Source: Clusia tigrina (Eukaryota; Arthropoda; Insecta; Diptera; Clusiidae). Taken from it: a stretch of DNA of 64,000 nt. The DNA lies in NCBI GenBank assembly GCA_920105625.2, contig CAKKTE020000605.1:1240001-1304000 (forward strand). Reading direction: 5' to 3'. Made by a program: the position numbers and the translations under genes. Below, piece by piece: positions 55,135 through 64,000 of this stretch. Position 1 is the first letter of the stretch. Each line of letters opens with the position of its first letter. The notes under the pieces were generated by a model. It was not told the DNA's origin. It did no database searches and was given only the letters and a program-made list of their open reading frames with translations.

Positions 55135-56006
55135 ATGGAGGGAACGAACATGGTGAGTATGTCTATAGTAGGACATCTTAGTATTTAAGAAAACTTTGCC
55201 GACGATTCTTCGGTGACCGTGTGGGCGCTTTTGCGCCGGTCATGCAGAAGAAGCAGCATTGGGGCTGATTAGCCGCTGCGGTTAGGTAACAATAGGTCGA
55301 TTTAAAAGAAAACTTTCTACTTACGGTCAGGTTGCATAGGGTTGTTTCACTGAAATCAGGTTCATTCTTTTTACAATAACCACTTATTTCAGCATTCTCG
55401 GGGGGCGTGAAACATATGAAGTTTTGTCTAAAGGAAACAAAGTTCCTCTCTAATCCCTGTTGTGTTGCGCACTCGTGCATACCGGCTGGTTTGGTTCAGG
55501 CAGAACGTGCCACGGTATAGATCTTACGCATTCAAAATAGTGGTTGGGGCTTCATATGTTCATTCGTGGGATTAACGTTTGATTTTTCTGTCCGTGTCAA
55601 GTACCGGAATGAAGTTAAGGTTTACTTTTTGGGGCATCGCGTGTATTTTGTTTGGCAGCGTGTTTCGTGGCTGCGGTTAGGGTAATTCTAATCTCAAGTC
55701 ATTTAGTAAAACTGGCTATTTATTTTCTTTGAATATCAGGAAATAAATGACCAGGGTACCAAAGACGTAACGGGTGCGGAAGGTCGGAGGATTGAGCTAA
55801 GGCCAATTGCAGAAGTGCCGCGCACGCATCCCTATTGGCATAGACGTGGTGGAAAAGCAGCACGGGAGAGAAAGCGGCTGGCTTTTCTAAGGAAGTTTCT
55901 GGCAGAACAGGCAAACCTGGAAGTGCCTCTGCCTTGGAGCGAAGCTAACAGATTATGGCAGGAAAGATTCAGACTGGAAGAGGCGAACACTGGATTTTAT
56001 AATTAG
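55135..56006 (+). CDS. predicted spliced small basic ORF upstream of gag (94 aa)
   Basis: Predicted join of 55135-55152 and 55740-56006. The first exon is ATG plus five codons (MEGTNM), followed by a perfect GTGAGTATG donor. The acceptor is a T-rich tract ending TTTGAATATCAG at 55739. The second exon stays in phase to TAG 56004-56006. The product has a basic centre (HPYWHRRGGKAARERKRLAF) and a Trp-containing end (LPWSEANRLWQERFRLEEAN). The second exon alone has no ATG at its start, which supports splicing. No known family is recognised; an RNA-binding or accessory role would be a guess. The intron would be 587 bp. Confidence 0.55.
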
Positions 56007-56529
56007 CTGTAAGAATTTTCGTAAATTAAACCGAAGTGTTATTTATATTTTTGTTAGCGAGAACTTGCAAATTTAAGTTAAGTCAATAAATAAATTGTGG
56101 AACAATTCAAATGGTTGCTTTAGATTGTTGACATTTGGAGTAGGATAAGTAAGAATATTTGGAGAAGTGCCATCTACATATGTTGTCACATCATAGCTTG
56201 TGTAGTCTCGAAACTACAATTTGCGCAGCGAAAATGCACCAATGCTACGCACGGAAAAGCGAAACAGCTTAACCGAGCGATGTTCAGAAATAGATATGAG
56301 TAAAGTTCCGCGGTAAAATGCTTCTTGAATACGAAGATTTTCTGGTAGTACTTTTGTGAAATAAAGTAAATGCGATTGCGAATAAATTAAAATTGGGTAT
56401 ACTAATATGCTTATATTTGGGGTAGTCATGTTGGATTTTCTAATGGAATTTTCAAGTGAGGTTTAAAAATTAGGTACGGTAAAACTTGGTTTTTGGAGTT
56501 TGGGTTAAAAGTAGAGATTATTTCGGTCT
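56007..56529 (+). other. gag leader, no gene recognised
   Basis: AT-rich sequence between the small ORF and the gag ATG. No protein domain is seen. Confidence 0.5.
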
Positions 56530-58791
56530 ATGGAAACGCCAAGGGAAGCGATAAAATTGCTGAAAGCTCAAAAGCTACAGAGCGAGGCAATTCAGAAGAG
56601 GATCAGAAATTGTAGGAAGGATAGCAAAGCAAGGAAAAACAGCGCGTACTACCGCAAACGCATAACGGAGTTAGAAGCTTTGTTGACTGTGTTTAATAGC
56701 AGCAACGAGGAGTTACTAAAATTTAAGGACTGTTGTGGTGAAAAGGATTACTTCACCAAGGATTACGCGTTACACGTCAACGGTTTGACACGAGACTGGT
56801 TGACTAAATTCAAGTTGGATTTAGAAGAGCTGGAAGCACAGGAGGATAGTCCTAGTTCGCAGGAGGACAGGGCTCGAGACAAGCTTAGGTCTCTGCAAAC
56901 TGAGGTGAAATTGTTAGCAGAAAAATTGTTTGAACAATTGGAAGCGGCAACCAGCAAGAGTGAAGCCCAGGTACTCTGGAGATTAGCGAGAGACGGTGGA
57001 AACCTGTCAACTCTGGAAGCAGCAGACCAAGCGTTAGCTACTATTCAGAGTCGGACGGAAGAAAAGTTATTCCAAGTCTTCAAAGATACTGAGGAATTGA
57101 AGATAAATACGGAGTTCCTTGAAAATAAAACTAGAGTACTTTCTAGGCAACTCCGGGAAACTGAGGAAGCCGCATCGCACCTGGAGAAGGAAAACTTGGA
57201 GCTCAAAAGAATCGGGGCAACCACTAAGCCCGCAAGAGTGAGATCGGCTTCAACTTCTCAAATTCAAACGCAGACAGTATTAGCTCTGCCACCAGAAGTT
57301 CGCTGGCCGGAGTATTTAACTCCGGAAGGGATAGGTCGTGTGGTAAAGCCTAGATTAAACTTGACTGGAGAGAGTGAAGCGGAGTTTTTATTTGACGCGT
57401 CGGAAATCGGTGTCGAGCCATTTACTCCAGGAAGTCCGATTAATAATAGAAATCGGGGTTATCCGCCAAAGGAGCCAGAAGTGGACAGTATTTCGCCGAT
57501 AGGAACAAACGGTCGAAGGCTAATAAGTTTGAGTCCGTCACTGGTTAAGTACCTCTCAGATTCGGGAGAAGAAAATCTGGAAACCCCCACAGAGGTTAAC
57601 GCTAATTTATCACCAAAACTTAAGCAAGCAAATAGAAGTAAAATGGGCATTCTGGAAGTAGCTCATGCAGTGGAGAAGCTGGTGCCCATGTTCTCAGGGG
57701 TCGAGTTGTATGATCTGAGAACTGAGATACGGCGCTTCAAAGAAGGTTGTGAGTTGGCGCAACAGAGTCTTCCGGAAGCAGAAGGGGAACACTTGATAAG
57801 ATGTATAAGACAAAGGACCACAGGTGATGCGTTTGATTTACTAGCGCATAGCTCAGTAAGCACCCTGCCGGAGTTATACGCACTTTTAGATCGAACATAT
57901 TTGAAACAAAAGTCGTACGACTGTCTTGTACGGGAAATACAGGAATCAACTCAGAAACCAGGGGAGGAATTGAGAGCCTGGGGACGAAGGATCCAGTCTC
58001 TGGGGAACGCTGCTGAGACAGAAGCTAACAGGCAGTTTCCAGGAAATGTCGCAGCATACAAGGCTCAAGTAGAACGAGCCATGATTTCTGTGTTTAAGGC
58101 AGGTCTGATAAATAGGGACTTGGCGAATTATACTCTTAATCTCACGCAGAGGAGTATGGCAGAATTAGTCGAAGCGGTTTCTTCCGCCGAAGAAGCAATC
58201 CAACAGCGAGCGACAACAGGTGGAATCTGTTGGAATAATGCTCCTGCAGAGGTAGGACCGGTACAGCAGCGGAACCCAAGGGGAATCGGCAGATTTTCCC
58301 TCCCGCAACAAAGAGAACAAGGTTGCCTAGTCGAGAGTTTCCAGCCGAGCAAACCCATTTGTTCATTTTGCCATAAGTCGGGACATACAAGGGATGAATG
58401 CATTACACGCAAGAATACGCCCTATTGTATGGAGTGCCAAACATATGGTCATGAGGCAAGTAGACAGTGTCAATTAGACAATAAATGGGATCAAAGTAGA
58501 AGGCAGCCAGCTACGAGGCGCCCAGATCCAACCTTAAGGGACAGCAGGGGTAATGGTCCTCGAGTCAACTCAACGGAAGGGATTAACCAAGGAAGAAATC
58601 CTTTCAGCACTGGGAATGGTCAACAGCGGCCAAACTGGGATACTAGAGGAGGACAAAGGTTAGGCAACACCCAACAGGGGTTGAAATGTTTTTCATGTGG
58701 TCGGATGGGACATCGAGCTGCGGAGTGCAGGGATAGGCAGTTCCAACAGAAGAACCAGGGAAACTTCCAGCGGCCCAGTCGAGGCCAGTAG
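56530..58791 (+). CDS. gag polyprotein, 753 aa, three zinc knuckles
   Basis: An intact frame from ATG 56530 to TAG. Residues 1 to about 240 are highly charged and predicted to be long coiled coil (for example TEELKINTEFLENKTRVLSR). A low-complexity Pro/Ser region follows (about 270-370). The capsid region (about 378-560) has LVPMFSGVELYDLRTEIRRF and ELRAWGRRIQSLGNAAE, typical of retroelement capsid C-terminal parts. The nucleocapsid has three CCHC knuckles: CSFCHKSGHTRDEC (about residue 616), CMECQTYGHEASRQC (H-x5-C spacing) and CFSCGRMGHRAAEC (about 718). It packages element RNA. It is longer than most fly gypsy gags because of the coiled-coil extension. The stop precedes a separate pol frame. 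Confidence 0.85.
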   Translation: METPREAIKLLKAQKLQSEAIQKRIRNCRKDSKARKNSAYYRKRITELEALLTVFNSSNEELLKFKDCCGEKDYFTKDYALHVNGLTRDWLTKFKLDLEELEAQEDSPSSQEDRARDKLRSLQTEVKLLAEKLFEQLEAATSKSEAQVLWRLARDGGNLSTLEAADQALATIQSRTEEKLFQVFKDTEELKINTEFLENKTRVLSRQLRETEEAASHLEKENLELKRIGATTKPARVRSASTSQIQTQTVLALPPEVRWPEYLTPEGIGRVVKPRLNLTGESEAEFLFDASEIGVEPFTPGSPINNRNRGYPPKEPEVDSISPIGTNGRRLISLSPSLVKYLSDSGEENLETPTEVNANLSPKLKQANRSKMGILEVAHAVEKLVPMFSGVELYDLRTEIRRFKEGCELAQQSLPEAEGEHLIRCIRQRTTGDAFDLLAHSSVSTLPELYALLDRTYLKQKSYDCLVREIQESTQKPGEELRAWGRRIQSLGNAAETEANRQFPGNVAAYKAQVERAMISVFKAGLINRDLANYTLNLTQRSMAELVEAVSSAEEAIQQRATTGGICWNNAPAEVGPVQQRNPRGIGRFSLPQQREQGCLVESFQPSKPICSFCHKSGHTRDECITRKNTPYCMECQTYGHEASRQCQLDNKWDQSRRQPATRRPDPTLRDSRGNGPRVNSTEGINQGRNPFSTGNGQQRPNWDTRGGQRLGNTQQGLKCFSCGRMGHRAAECRDRQFQQKNQGNFQRPSRGQ

Positions 58792-58838
58792 ACTGGAAAG
58801 CCAAAAGAAAGGAAGCAACAGTTAGGCCGAAGGTACGT

Positions 58839-59879
58839 GTGACTGGTAATGTAGGAAGTACAGTCCAGGAAAAGGAGGAGCAAGAGGCTCTCCAATACCA
58901 CGTACCAAGTAACGTAAGCACAATGGTTCAAATTACGGAGGAGCAAGAGTCTCTCCGGGGGAAAATTTTTGATTGCGTATTGATTTGGGTAACTGTGATG
59001 ATTCTAGCACTTAGATTAAGTTTTAATAAGATTAGAGAGTATAGGCCAATCGCCGCGTACGTGGTACGAGGATGTATAGTTAAGGTATTAGCGGTAATTT
59101 TGAGGGAGTATAGGGTTGTAAGGCATAACTGTGGTGCATGGAGGAGAAAATTGGAAGAGCTAGGAAGTAGATACGCGTCCATTTTGGAGTCAAAAGGGCG
59201 TTGTTTCGTTGTGAGCAGGGTAGGAGATGCTTTCATCGAGATACCCTGCAAGGAGGCAGCTAGTGGAAAGCTAGTGCTTTTGGTAGATTCAGGGGCGGAT
59301 ACTAGCCTCGTAAAATGTAGTGTTTTACGGAAAGGACTAGTTATTAACCCAAAAGATGTAAGAACGCTTAATGGAGCGTTCGGAGGTTGCATCAGAACAC
59401 TGGGGTCACTTAAAATAGGGCACAGTAAAGTTAAGGAAATGAGTTTTAGAGTGCACGCAGTTGAATTGGATAGGAAAGGTATCCCGGCCGATGGGATAGT
59501 TGGCCGCGATAATCTCTGGGGCCGCACCATACTTGATGCGCTAGAGAAACAGTTATCATTTTATGATGATAATAAGAATAGAATCCTTACTCTCCCATTA
59601 AAGTCATGGCAGGAAGGAACCGTGAATAGGGTTAAGAATTGTATAGAGGTAGTGAACGCAAGGTCAACCAGAGTAGTTTCTATTCGTGTAAACACGAAAC
59701 TTAGGACTGTTGTTTTGCACAAGCAGCAGCTAGCGGATGGCGTAAGGATACGCAACACCAAACAGGGGTTAAGATGCTTCTCATGTGGACAGATTGGACA
59801 TCGGGCAGCGGAATGCAGAGATAGACAATCCCAACAAAGAAACCAGGGAAACTTCCAGCGGCCCAGTCGAGGCCAATAG
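58839..59879 (+). CDS. pol N-terminal part: protease copy 1, fused to a second zinc knuckle
   Basis: A 346-codon frame. One hydrophobic stretch (IFDCVLIWVTVMILALRLSF, about residues 43-62) could be membrane-active. The aspartic protease follows, with active site LLVDSGADTSLVK and flap/C-terminal RDNLWGRTILDAL. After VVLHKQQLADGV the expected pol continuation is missing. Instead the frame re-enters gag-end sequence: RNTKQGLRCFSCGQIGHRAA and a copy of the final gag residues QRPSRGQ plus stop. It is therefore the product of an internal duplication. The nominal start is uncertain. Confidence 0.75.
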   Translation: MTGNVGSTVQEKEEQEALQYHVPSNVSTMVQITEEQESLRGKIFDCVLIWVTVMILALRLSFNKIREYRPIAAYVVRGCIVKVLAVILREYRVVRHNCGAWRRKLEELGSRYASILESKGRCFVVSRVGDAFIEIPCKEAASGKLVLLVDSGADTSLVKCSVLRKGLVINPKDVRTLNGAFGGCIRTLGSLKIGHSKVKEMSFRVHAVELDRKGIPADGIVGRDNLWGRTILDALEKQLSFYDDNKNRILTLPLKSWQEGTVNRVKNCIEVVNARSTRVVSIRVNTKLRTVVLHKQQLADGVRIRNTKQGLRCFSCGQIGHRAAECRDRQSQQRNQGNFQRPSRGQ

Positions 59880-60019
59880 ACTGGAAAGCCAAAAGAAAGG
59901 AAGTAATAATAAGGCCGGAAGTACGTGGGACTAGTAATGTAGGAACTACAGTCCAGGAGAAGGAGGAGCAGGAGGCTCTCCAGTATCACGAAGAGTTAGG
60001 GAATAGATACACGTCCATA

Positions 60020-61303
60020 TTGGGAACAAAAGGAGGTTGCTTCGCTATGAGTAGGATAGGTGATGCCTTCATCGAGATGCCCTGCGAGGAGGCGGTGAGT
60101 GGAAAGCTAGTGCTATTAGTAGATTCAGGGGCGTACACTAGCCTCGTAAAATCTAGTGTTTTACGGAAGGGGCTAGACATTAATCAAATGGACTTAAGAA
60201 CGCTTAACGGAGCGTTTGGAGGGTGCATTAGGGCATTGGGGTCGCTCAGAATAGGGCATAGTGGAGTTAAGGGTATGAGTTTTAGAGTGCACGCAGTGGA
60301 AGTGGATAGGAAAGGTATCTCGGCTGATGGGATAATTGGCCGCGATAATCTTTGGGGACGCACCAGACTGGATGCGCTTGACAAGCAGTCATCATTCTAT
60401 GATAACAATAAGCATAGAATCCTTACTTTTCCATTAAAGTCATGGCAGGAAGGAACCGTGAATAGGGTTAAGAATTGTATAGAGGTAGTGAACGCAAGGT
60501 CAACCAGAGTAGTTTCTATTCGTGTAAACACGAAACTTAGGACTGTTGTTTTGCACAAGCAGCAGCTAGCGGATGGCGTATATATGGGAGAGACCATAAC
60601 GCACGTTAATAAGGGTAAAGTGTACGCTTGTGTACTAAATGCGTCAGGAGAGGACTACTATATGGATAAGGATTTTAGGCCTAAGTTCACTAGTTATGAT
60701 AGTTTTAAGGAACCGAATTATGGAACGGTTAATCAGATTAAGCAGGTAGATATAAGGAAAAGAATGGAGAGAGTGCTAGAATCAATGAGGTTGGACCCAA
60801 GCGTAAATTTAGAAGAAAAGGCATCAATAGAGGCCATTTGTATGTCATTCCATGACATATTTTTGCTGGAAGGAGACCAGTTAACGTATACACCAGAGGT
60901 AGAGCATGAAATACCTACTAGGGTGGATCAAGCACCAATTAACCAGAAGCAATACAGGTTGCCACAGGCTCACAAAGATGAGGTTAATAGGCAAGTGGAA
61001 GGAATGTTAAAGGATAACATTATTTCGCCGAGTATCTCGCCTTGGAATTCACCAATAATTTTGGTGCCAAAGAAGGGAGGTGCTCACGGTCAGAAGAAGT
61101 GGAGAATGGTCGTTGATTTTAGGAAATTGAACGACGCCACTATCAAGCAGGTGTTCCCAATACCAAGGATAGAAGAGATACTGGATCAATTGGGAAGATA
61201 TAAGGAAAAGAATGGAGAGAGTGCTAGAATCACTGAGGTTGGACCCAAGCGTAAATTTAGAAGAAAAGGAATCAATAGAGGCCATTTGTATGTCATTCCA
61301 TGA
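60020..61303 (+). pseudogene. pol: protease copy 2 and start of RT, ended by a 448-bp duplication
   Basis: Protease copy 2 has LLVDSGAYTSLVK, with Tyr replacing Asp in DSGAD. RDNLWGRTRLDAL follows, then VVLHKQQLADGVYMGETITH, a pol linker and the RT start (INQKQYRLPQAHKDEVNRQV, SPWNSPIILVPKKGG, WRMVVDFRKLNDATIKQVFP). At 61196 the sequence jumps back to repeat 60748 onward. The 448-bp shift is not a multiple of three, so the frame is lost and ends at 61303. The active-site Asp-Ser-Gly is retained. Confidence 0.8.
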
Positions 61304-61370
61304 CATATTTTTGCTGGAAGGAGACCAGTTAACGTAGACACCAGAGGTAGAGCATGAAATACCTACTAGG

Positions 61371-62015
61371 GTGGATCAAGCACCGATTAACCAGAAGCAA
61401 TACAGGTTGCCACAGGCTCACAAAGATGAGGTTAATAGGCAAGTGGAAGGAATGTTAAAGGATAACATTATTTCGCCGAGTATCTCGCCTTGGAATTCAC
61501 CAATAATTTTGGTGCCAAAGAAGGGAGGTGCTCACGGTCAGAAGAAGTGGAGAATGGTCGTTGATTTTAGGAAATTGAACGACGCCACTATCAAGCAGGT
61601 GTTCCCAATACCAAGGATAGAAGAGATACTGGATCAATTGGGATACAGTAGATATTTTTCTACACTTGATTTAGCGAGTGGCTACCACCAGGTTCTGGTG
61701 GATACCCAAGATAAGCAGAAAACCGCGTTCAGCACCGGCTTAGGCCATTATGAGTTCAATAGAATGCCGTTTGGATTAACAGGAGCACCGGCTACCTTCC
61801 AACGGCTAATGAACCATGTGCTAACAGGCTTACAAGGGTTAGATTGTTTTGTGTATCTCGATGATATTGTAATTTATGGGAAGAACTTGCAGAACTCGCC
61901 ACCAATTTTGGCATACCCCGACTTTGAACAAACTTTTTTGTTGACCACTGATGCTAGCAATGAAGCGTTAGGGGCAGTATTGTCACAAGGGAAGTCGGTA
62001 ATGACCGATCAATAG
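61371..62015 (+). pseudogene. pol: RT core, joined to RNase H by a deletion
   Basis: The second copy of the RT start continues correctly: YFSTLDLASGYHQVLV (motif A), RMPFGLTGAPATFQRLMNHV and the catalytic CFVYLDDIVIYGKN. It then joins directly to RNase H sequence (PPILAYPDFEQTFLLTTDAS, NEALGAVLSQG), so the RT thumb and connection are deleted near 61892. A frameshift near 61995 ends this frame. An in-frame TAG near 61336 separates it from upstream pol. Confidence 0.82.
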
Positions 62016-62530
62016 CATTCGCAAGCAGAGCGCTTAGCGACACGGAGAAGAGATACTCCACAATAGAAAAGGAATTTCTAGCCATAGTATGGGCTACCAA
62101 GAATTTTAGGGCATATCTGCTAGGACGCCCATTCAAGATATACACTGATCACCAGCCGTTGAGAGGCATAGCCAATTTGAAAGACCAAACGTCTAGGCTA
62201 GCCAGGTTCAGACATAAATTGTCTGAGTATTATTTTGAAATCATTTACAAACCTGGGAAAAAGAATCTGAATGCGGATGCACTCAGCAGAGTACCGCAGG
62301 CACAGAAGGTATCAGTAGTGCAAACGAGGGCCAAAGCACGGTCAGATAAGGAGAAGACCGAGAGAATTCAAGGGGATAAAATTGATGCAACAGGAAATGT
62401 TAGCAATGCGGGTGACGTTGCTAATGAACAAAGAGCCAGTAGTGTGGAATGGCTGAAGGATATAAAGGATATCCAGGCTGTGTTAAAGGGTTTCCATAGG
62501 TGGACACCAGGGATTCTGGAAAACCCATGA
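62016..62530 (+). pseudogene. pol: RNase H end and linker
   Basis: After the frameshift: SIAFASRALSDTEKRYSTIE, KEFLAIVWATKNFRAYLLGR, IYTDHQPLRG, and YKPGKKNLNADALSRVPQ. This is the gypsy RNase H end followed by a Lys/Glu-rich linker (RAKARSDKEKTERIQG). The frame ends at TGA 62528 because of an indel near 62500. Confidence 0.82.
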
Positions 62531-63493
62531 CAGAATTAGGCGAGTATACGGATGGAAAGGTATGCTCAAGGACATAAAAAAATATGTAAGAAGTTGCCCA
62601 AAGTGCCAGGCCAACAAAAGTTCAAGGCTGACAAAGATGCCCATGGTGTTAACGGACACACCAAAGCAACCATTTGATAAGGTTCATATGGATATTGTAG
62701 GTATTTTACCTGAGACTGTTTCGGGCAATAAATACATCTTGACGTTCCAAGACGATTTCTCAAAGTATATGGCGTGCGTGGCTATACCCGATGCTGAAGC
62801 AAGTACGGTGGCCAAAGCATTCTTTGATAAAATTATAGCAAGATACAACATACCTAAGGTTTTGATAACCGACAATGGTTCAAATTTCGTATCAAAAAAA
62901 TAAAATGTAAAATGCTGGGAATCAAGAAGTTGCACATAACACCATATCATCCACAGGCGAATGGCTCATTGGAACGTAGTCATCGACCTCTGGCCGAGTA
63001 CTTGCGCAGTTTTGCCAAAGAAGACGGCTCGAATTGGGATCAATGGTTAACCACTGCAATGCATGTACACAACAATACTGTGCATGTATCAACGAAGCAA
63101 ACTCCGTTTAGAACACTCTACGGGTTTGATTTCAACATGCCAGCGAATTTGAAGTGCAAATGTGCGCCTGTATACAATGCTGATGATCCCAATAAAGTAC
63201 AAAAATATCAGTTGCAGCGAGCGCACGAGTTGGTTAGAGAAAACCAGGAATGTGCAAAACGAGTGGCCAGGGAAGCCTATAACAAGGTACTAAACCCAGT
63301 AGTTTTTCATGTGGGTGATCAAGTACTAATGAAGAATCAGGCTAGGAGAAACAAATTCTCACCTGTGTGGATAGGTCCGTATGTAGTAGCAGAGATCCGA
63401 AGCCCAGTTACAACAGTCGTAACGATTAAGGGAAAAAATAAAAAGCTACATAATAATTTATTGAAATTATTCCACATTAGACCACACAAATAA
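62500..63493 (+). pseudogene. pol: integrase
   Basis: The zinc finger in the alternate frame has GGHQGFWKTHDRIRR, then CPKC (62590-62610). The catalytic core has HMDIVG (first Asp, about 62686), TDNGSNF (second Asp, about 62870) and NGSLERSHRPLAEYLRSF (Glu, about 62965). The C-terminal GPY/F-type block is KFSPVWIGPYVVAEI (about 63356), and the ORF ends FHIRPHK at 63493. A frameshift or small deletion at 62890-62915 splits the core. All catalytic residues are present but not in one frame. Confidence 0.83.
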
Positions 63494-64000
63494 AGACATG
63501 TGTTAGCAGTGTCTTAGAAGTGTAAACACAAAAATAACAACGTAAACAAGTACGTGTGTGTATCAAATAACACACACAGCTCCGATTTTCAAAGTCAAGA
63601 CCAGCAGAAGTGTGCAAATTAAACTCGAGCAAGTAAAGTTGACGTAATAAAAATGTGCTTATTATGCACTGTGGTCGAACGAAGCACAGTAGGGAAAAAT
63701 ATATTTTTTTAAAATATTCAATGATAAATATTGCACGTAATTTAAAAAATAAAATAAAATAATAAGACAGTCGTGGGTAAGTAATATAAAACTTAACTTC
63801 AAATATGTACATACATACATACGGCAGTGTATGCACTGAAATTCGATGCATGAGCGTTAACGCCAGGCAACGGAACTGCTGGTGAAGTAAGTATATATAC
63901 GAGTATGTATATATGTGTATAAGATAAAGAATGAATGTACGAATGTATATTTAAAGAAGTAATTATTCTAATTAGGAGGAATGGGTATGTGCGTATGTAT
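63494..64000 (+). other. LTR element 3' untranslated sequence, no gene
   Basis: No env and no sequence matching the 5' LTR. It contains ACATACATACATAC and TATATGTGTAT microsatellite-like patches (about 63810, 63895-63925). The 3' LTR may lie beyond the edge. Confidence 0.5.

Larger units (their letters stand above)
54521..64000 (+). mobile_element. Ty3/gypsy-type LTR retrotransposon without env (3' end outside window)
   Basis: 5' LTR 54521-55027, primer-binding site at 55031, a predicted spliced small ORF, gag (56530-58791), and pol with protease, RT, RNase H and integrase to 63493. No env follows. The 3' LTR is not found by 64000. Two internal duplications (gag-end/protease and a 448-bp RT block) and several deletions break pol, so the copy is defective. 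It is inserted in a Jockey remnant after ACAAG (54516-54520), the expected target duplication. Confidence 0.9.

Overview
This window is eukaryotic, and a higher dipteran (very probably a tephritid-like fly) fits best. The only host gene I recognise is the 5' coding end of a plasma-membrane Ca2+-ATPase (PMCA) at 332-1113 on the minus strand. It has fly-like tiny introns (52 and 91 bp), and its protein reads like insect PMCA. Almost everything else is transposable-element (TE) sequence: Jockey-type, LOA/I-type and CR1-like non-LTR elements, Ty3/gypsy and errantivirus-type LTR elements, mariner, Tc1, Transib, hAT and pogo-type DNA transposons, a Helitron helicase fragment, MITEs and long (TA)n tracts. 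In Drosophila PMCA lies on the dot chromosome (Muller F), which is the ancestral X of flies, so a TE-rich X/F region is a reasonable inference.

Layout. 1-1.5 kb: PMCA exons. 1.5-5.6 kb: decayed non-LTR elements and CAA-rich sequence. 5.6-10.1 kb: one minus-strand Jockey-type element split by a Transib element (6825-8692) with RSS-like CACAGTG ends and a 5-bp target duplication. 10.1-15.7 kb: ORF1 and RT/RNase H remnants of LOA/I-type elements and a hAT remnant. 16-18.4 kb: a broken errantivirus-type env interrupted by another element's LTR, whose promoter carries heat-shock-element-like motifs. 18.5-19.5 kb: (TA)n and a deleted mariner. 19.5-31.5 kb: a gypsy pol split by a LOA-type element (19733-29982, 14-bp duplication), itself split by a second LOA-type element (23219-28162, 8-bp duplication).

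30.5-43.4 kb: a higher-order tandem array (basic period 3562 bp). Each unit carries a gypsy fragment, a Helitron helicase fragment, a (TA)n tract and a rearranged CR1-like fragment. A 5'-truncated Jockey insertion breaks the array. 43.5-50 kb: pogo and Tc1 remnants, a Jockey copy with an intact 430-codon RT frame inserted into the end of a MITE, and a second MITE with 16-bp flanking repeats. 50.2-52 kb: non-coding sequence with a long hairpin and an array of four hairpins whose stems covary. 52.8-54.5 kb: a Jockey remnant carrying a mariner inside it. 54.5-64 kb: an LTR retrotransposon inserted in that Jockey. It has a 507-bp 5' LTR, a primer-binding site, a predicted spliced small ORF, a 753-aa gag with three zinc knuckles, and a pol broken by two internal duplications.

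The nesting gives relative ages: hosts are older than their guests. Few elements here could move by themselves. Start codons quoted for retroelement ORFs are often uncertain because the frames are eroded.
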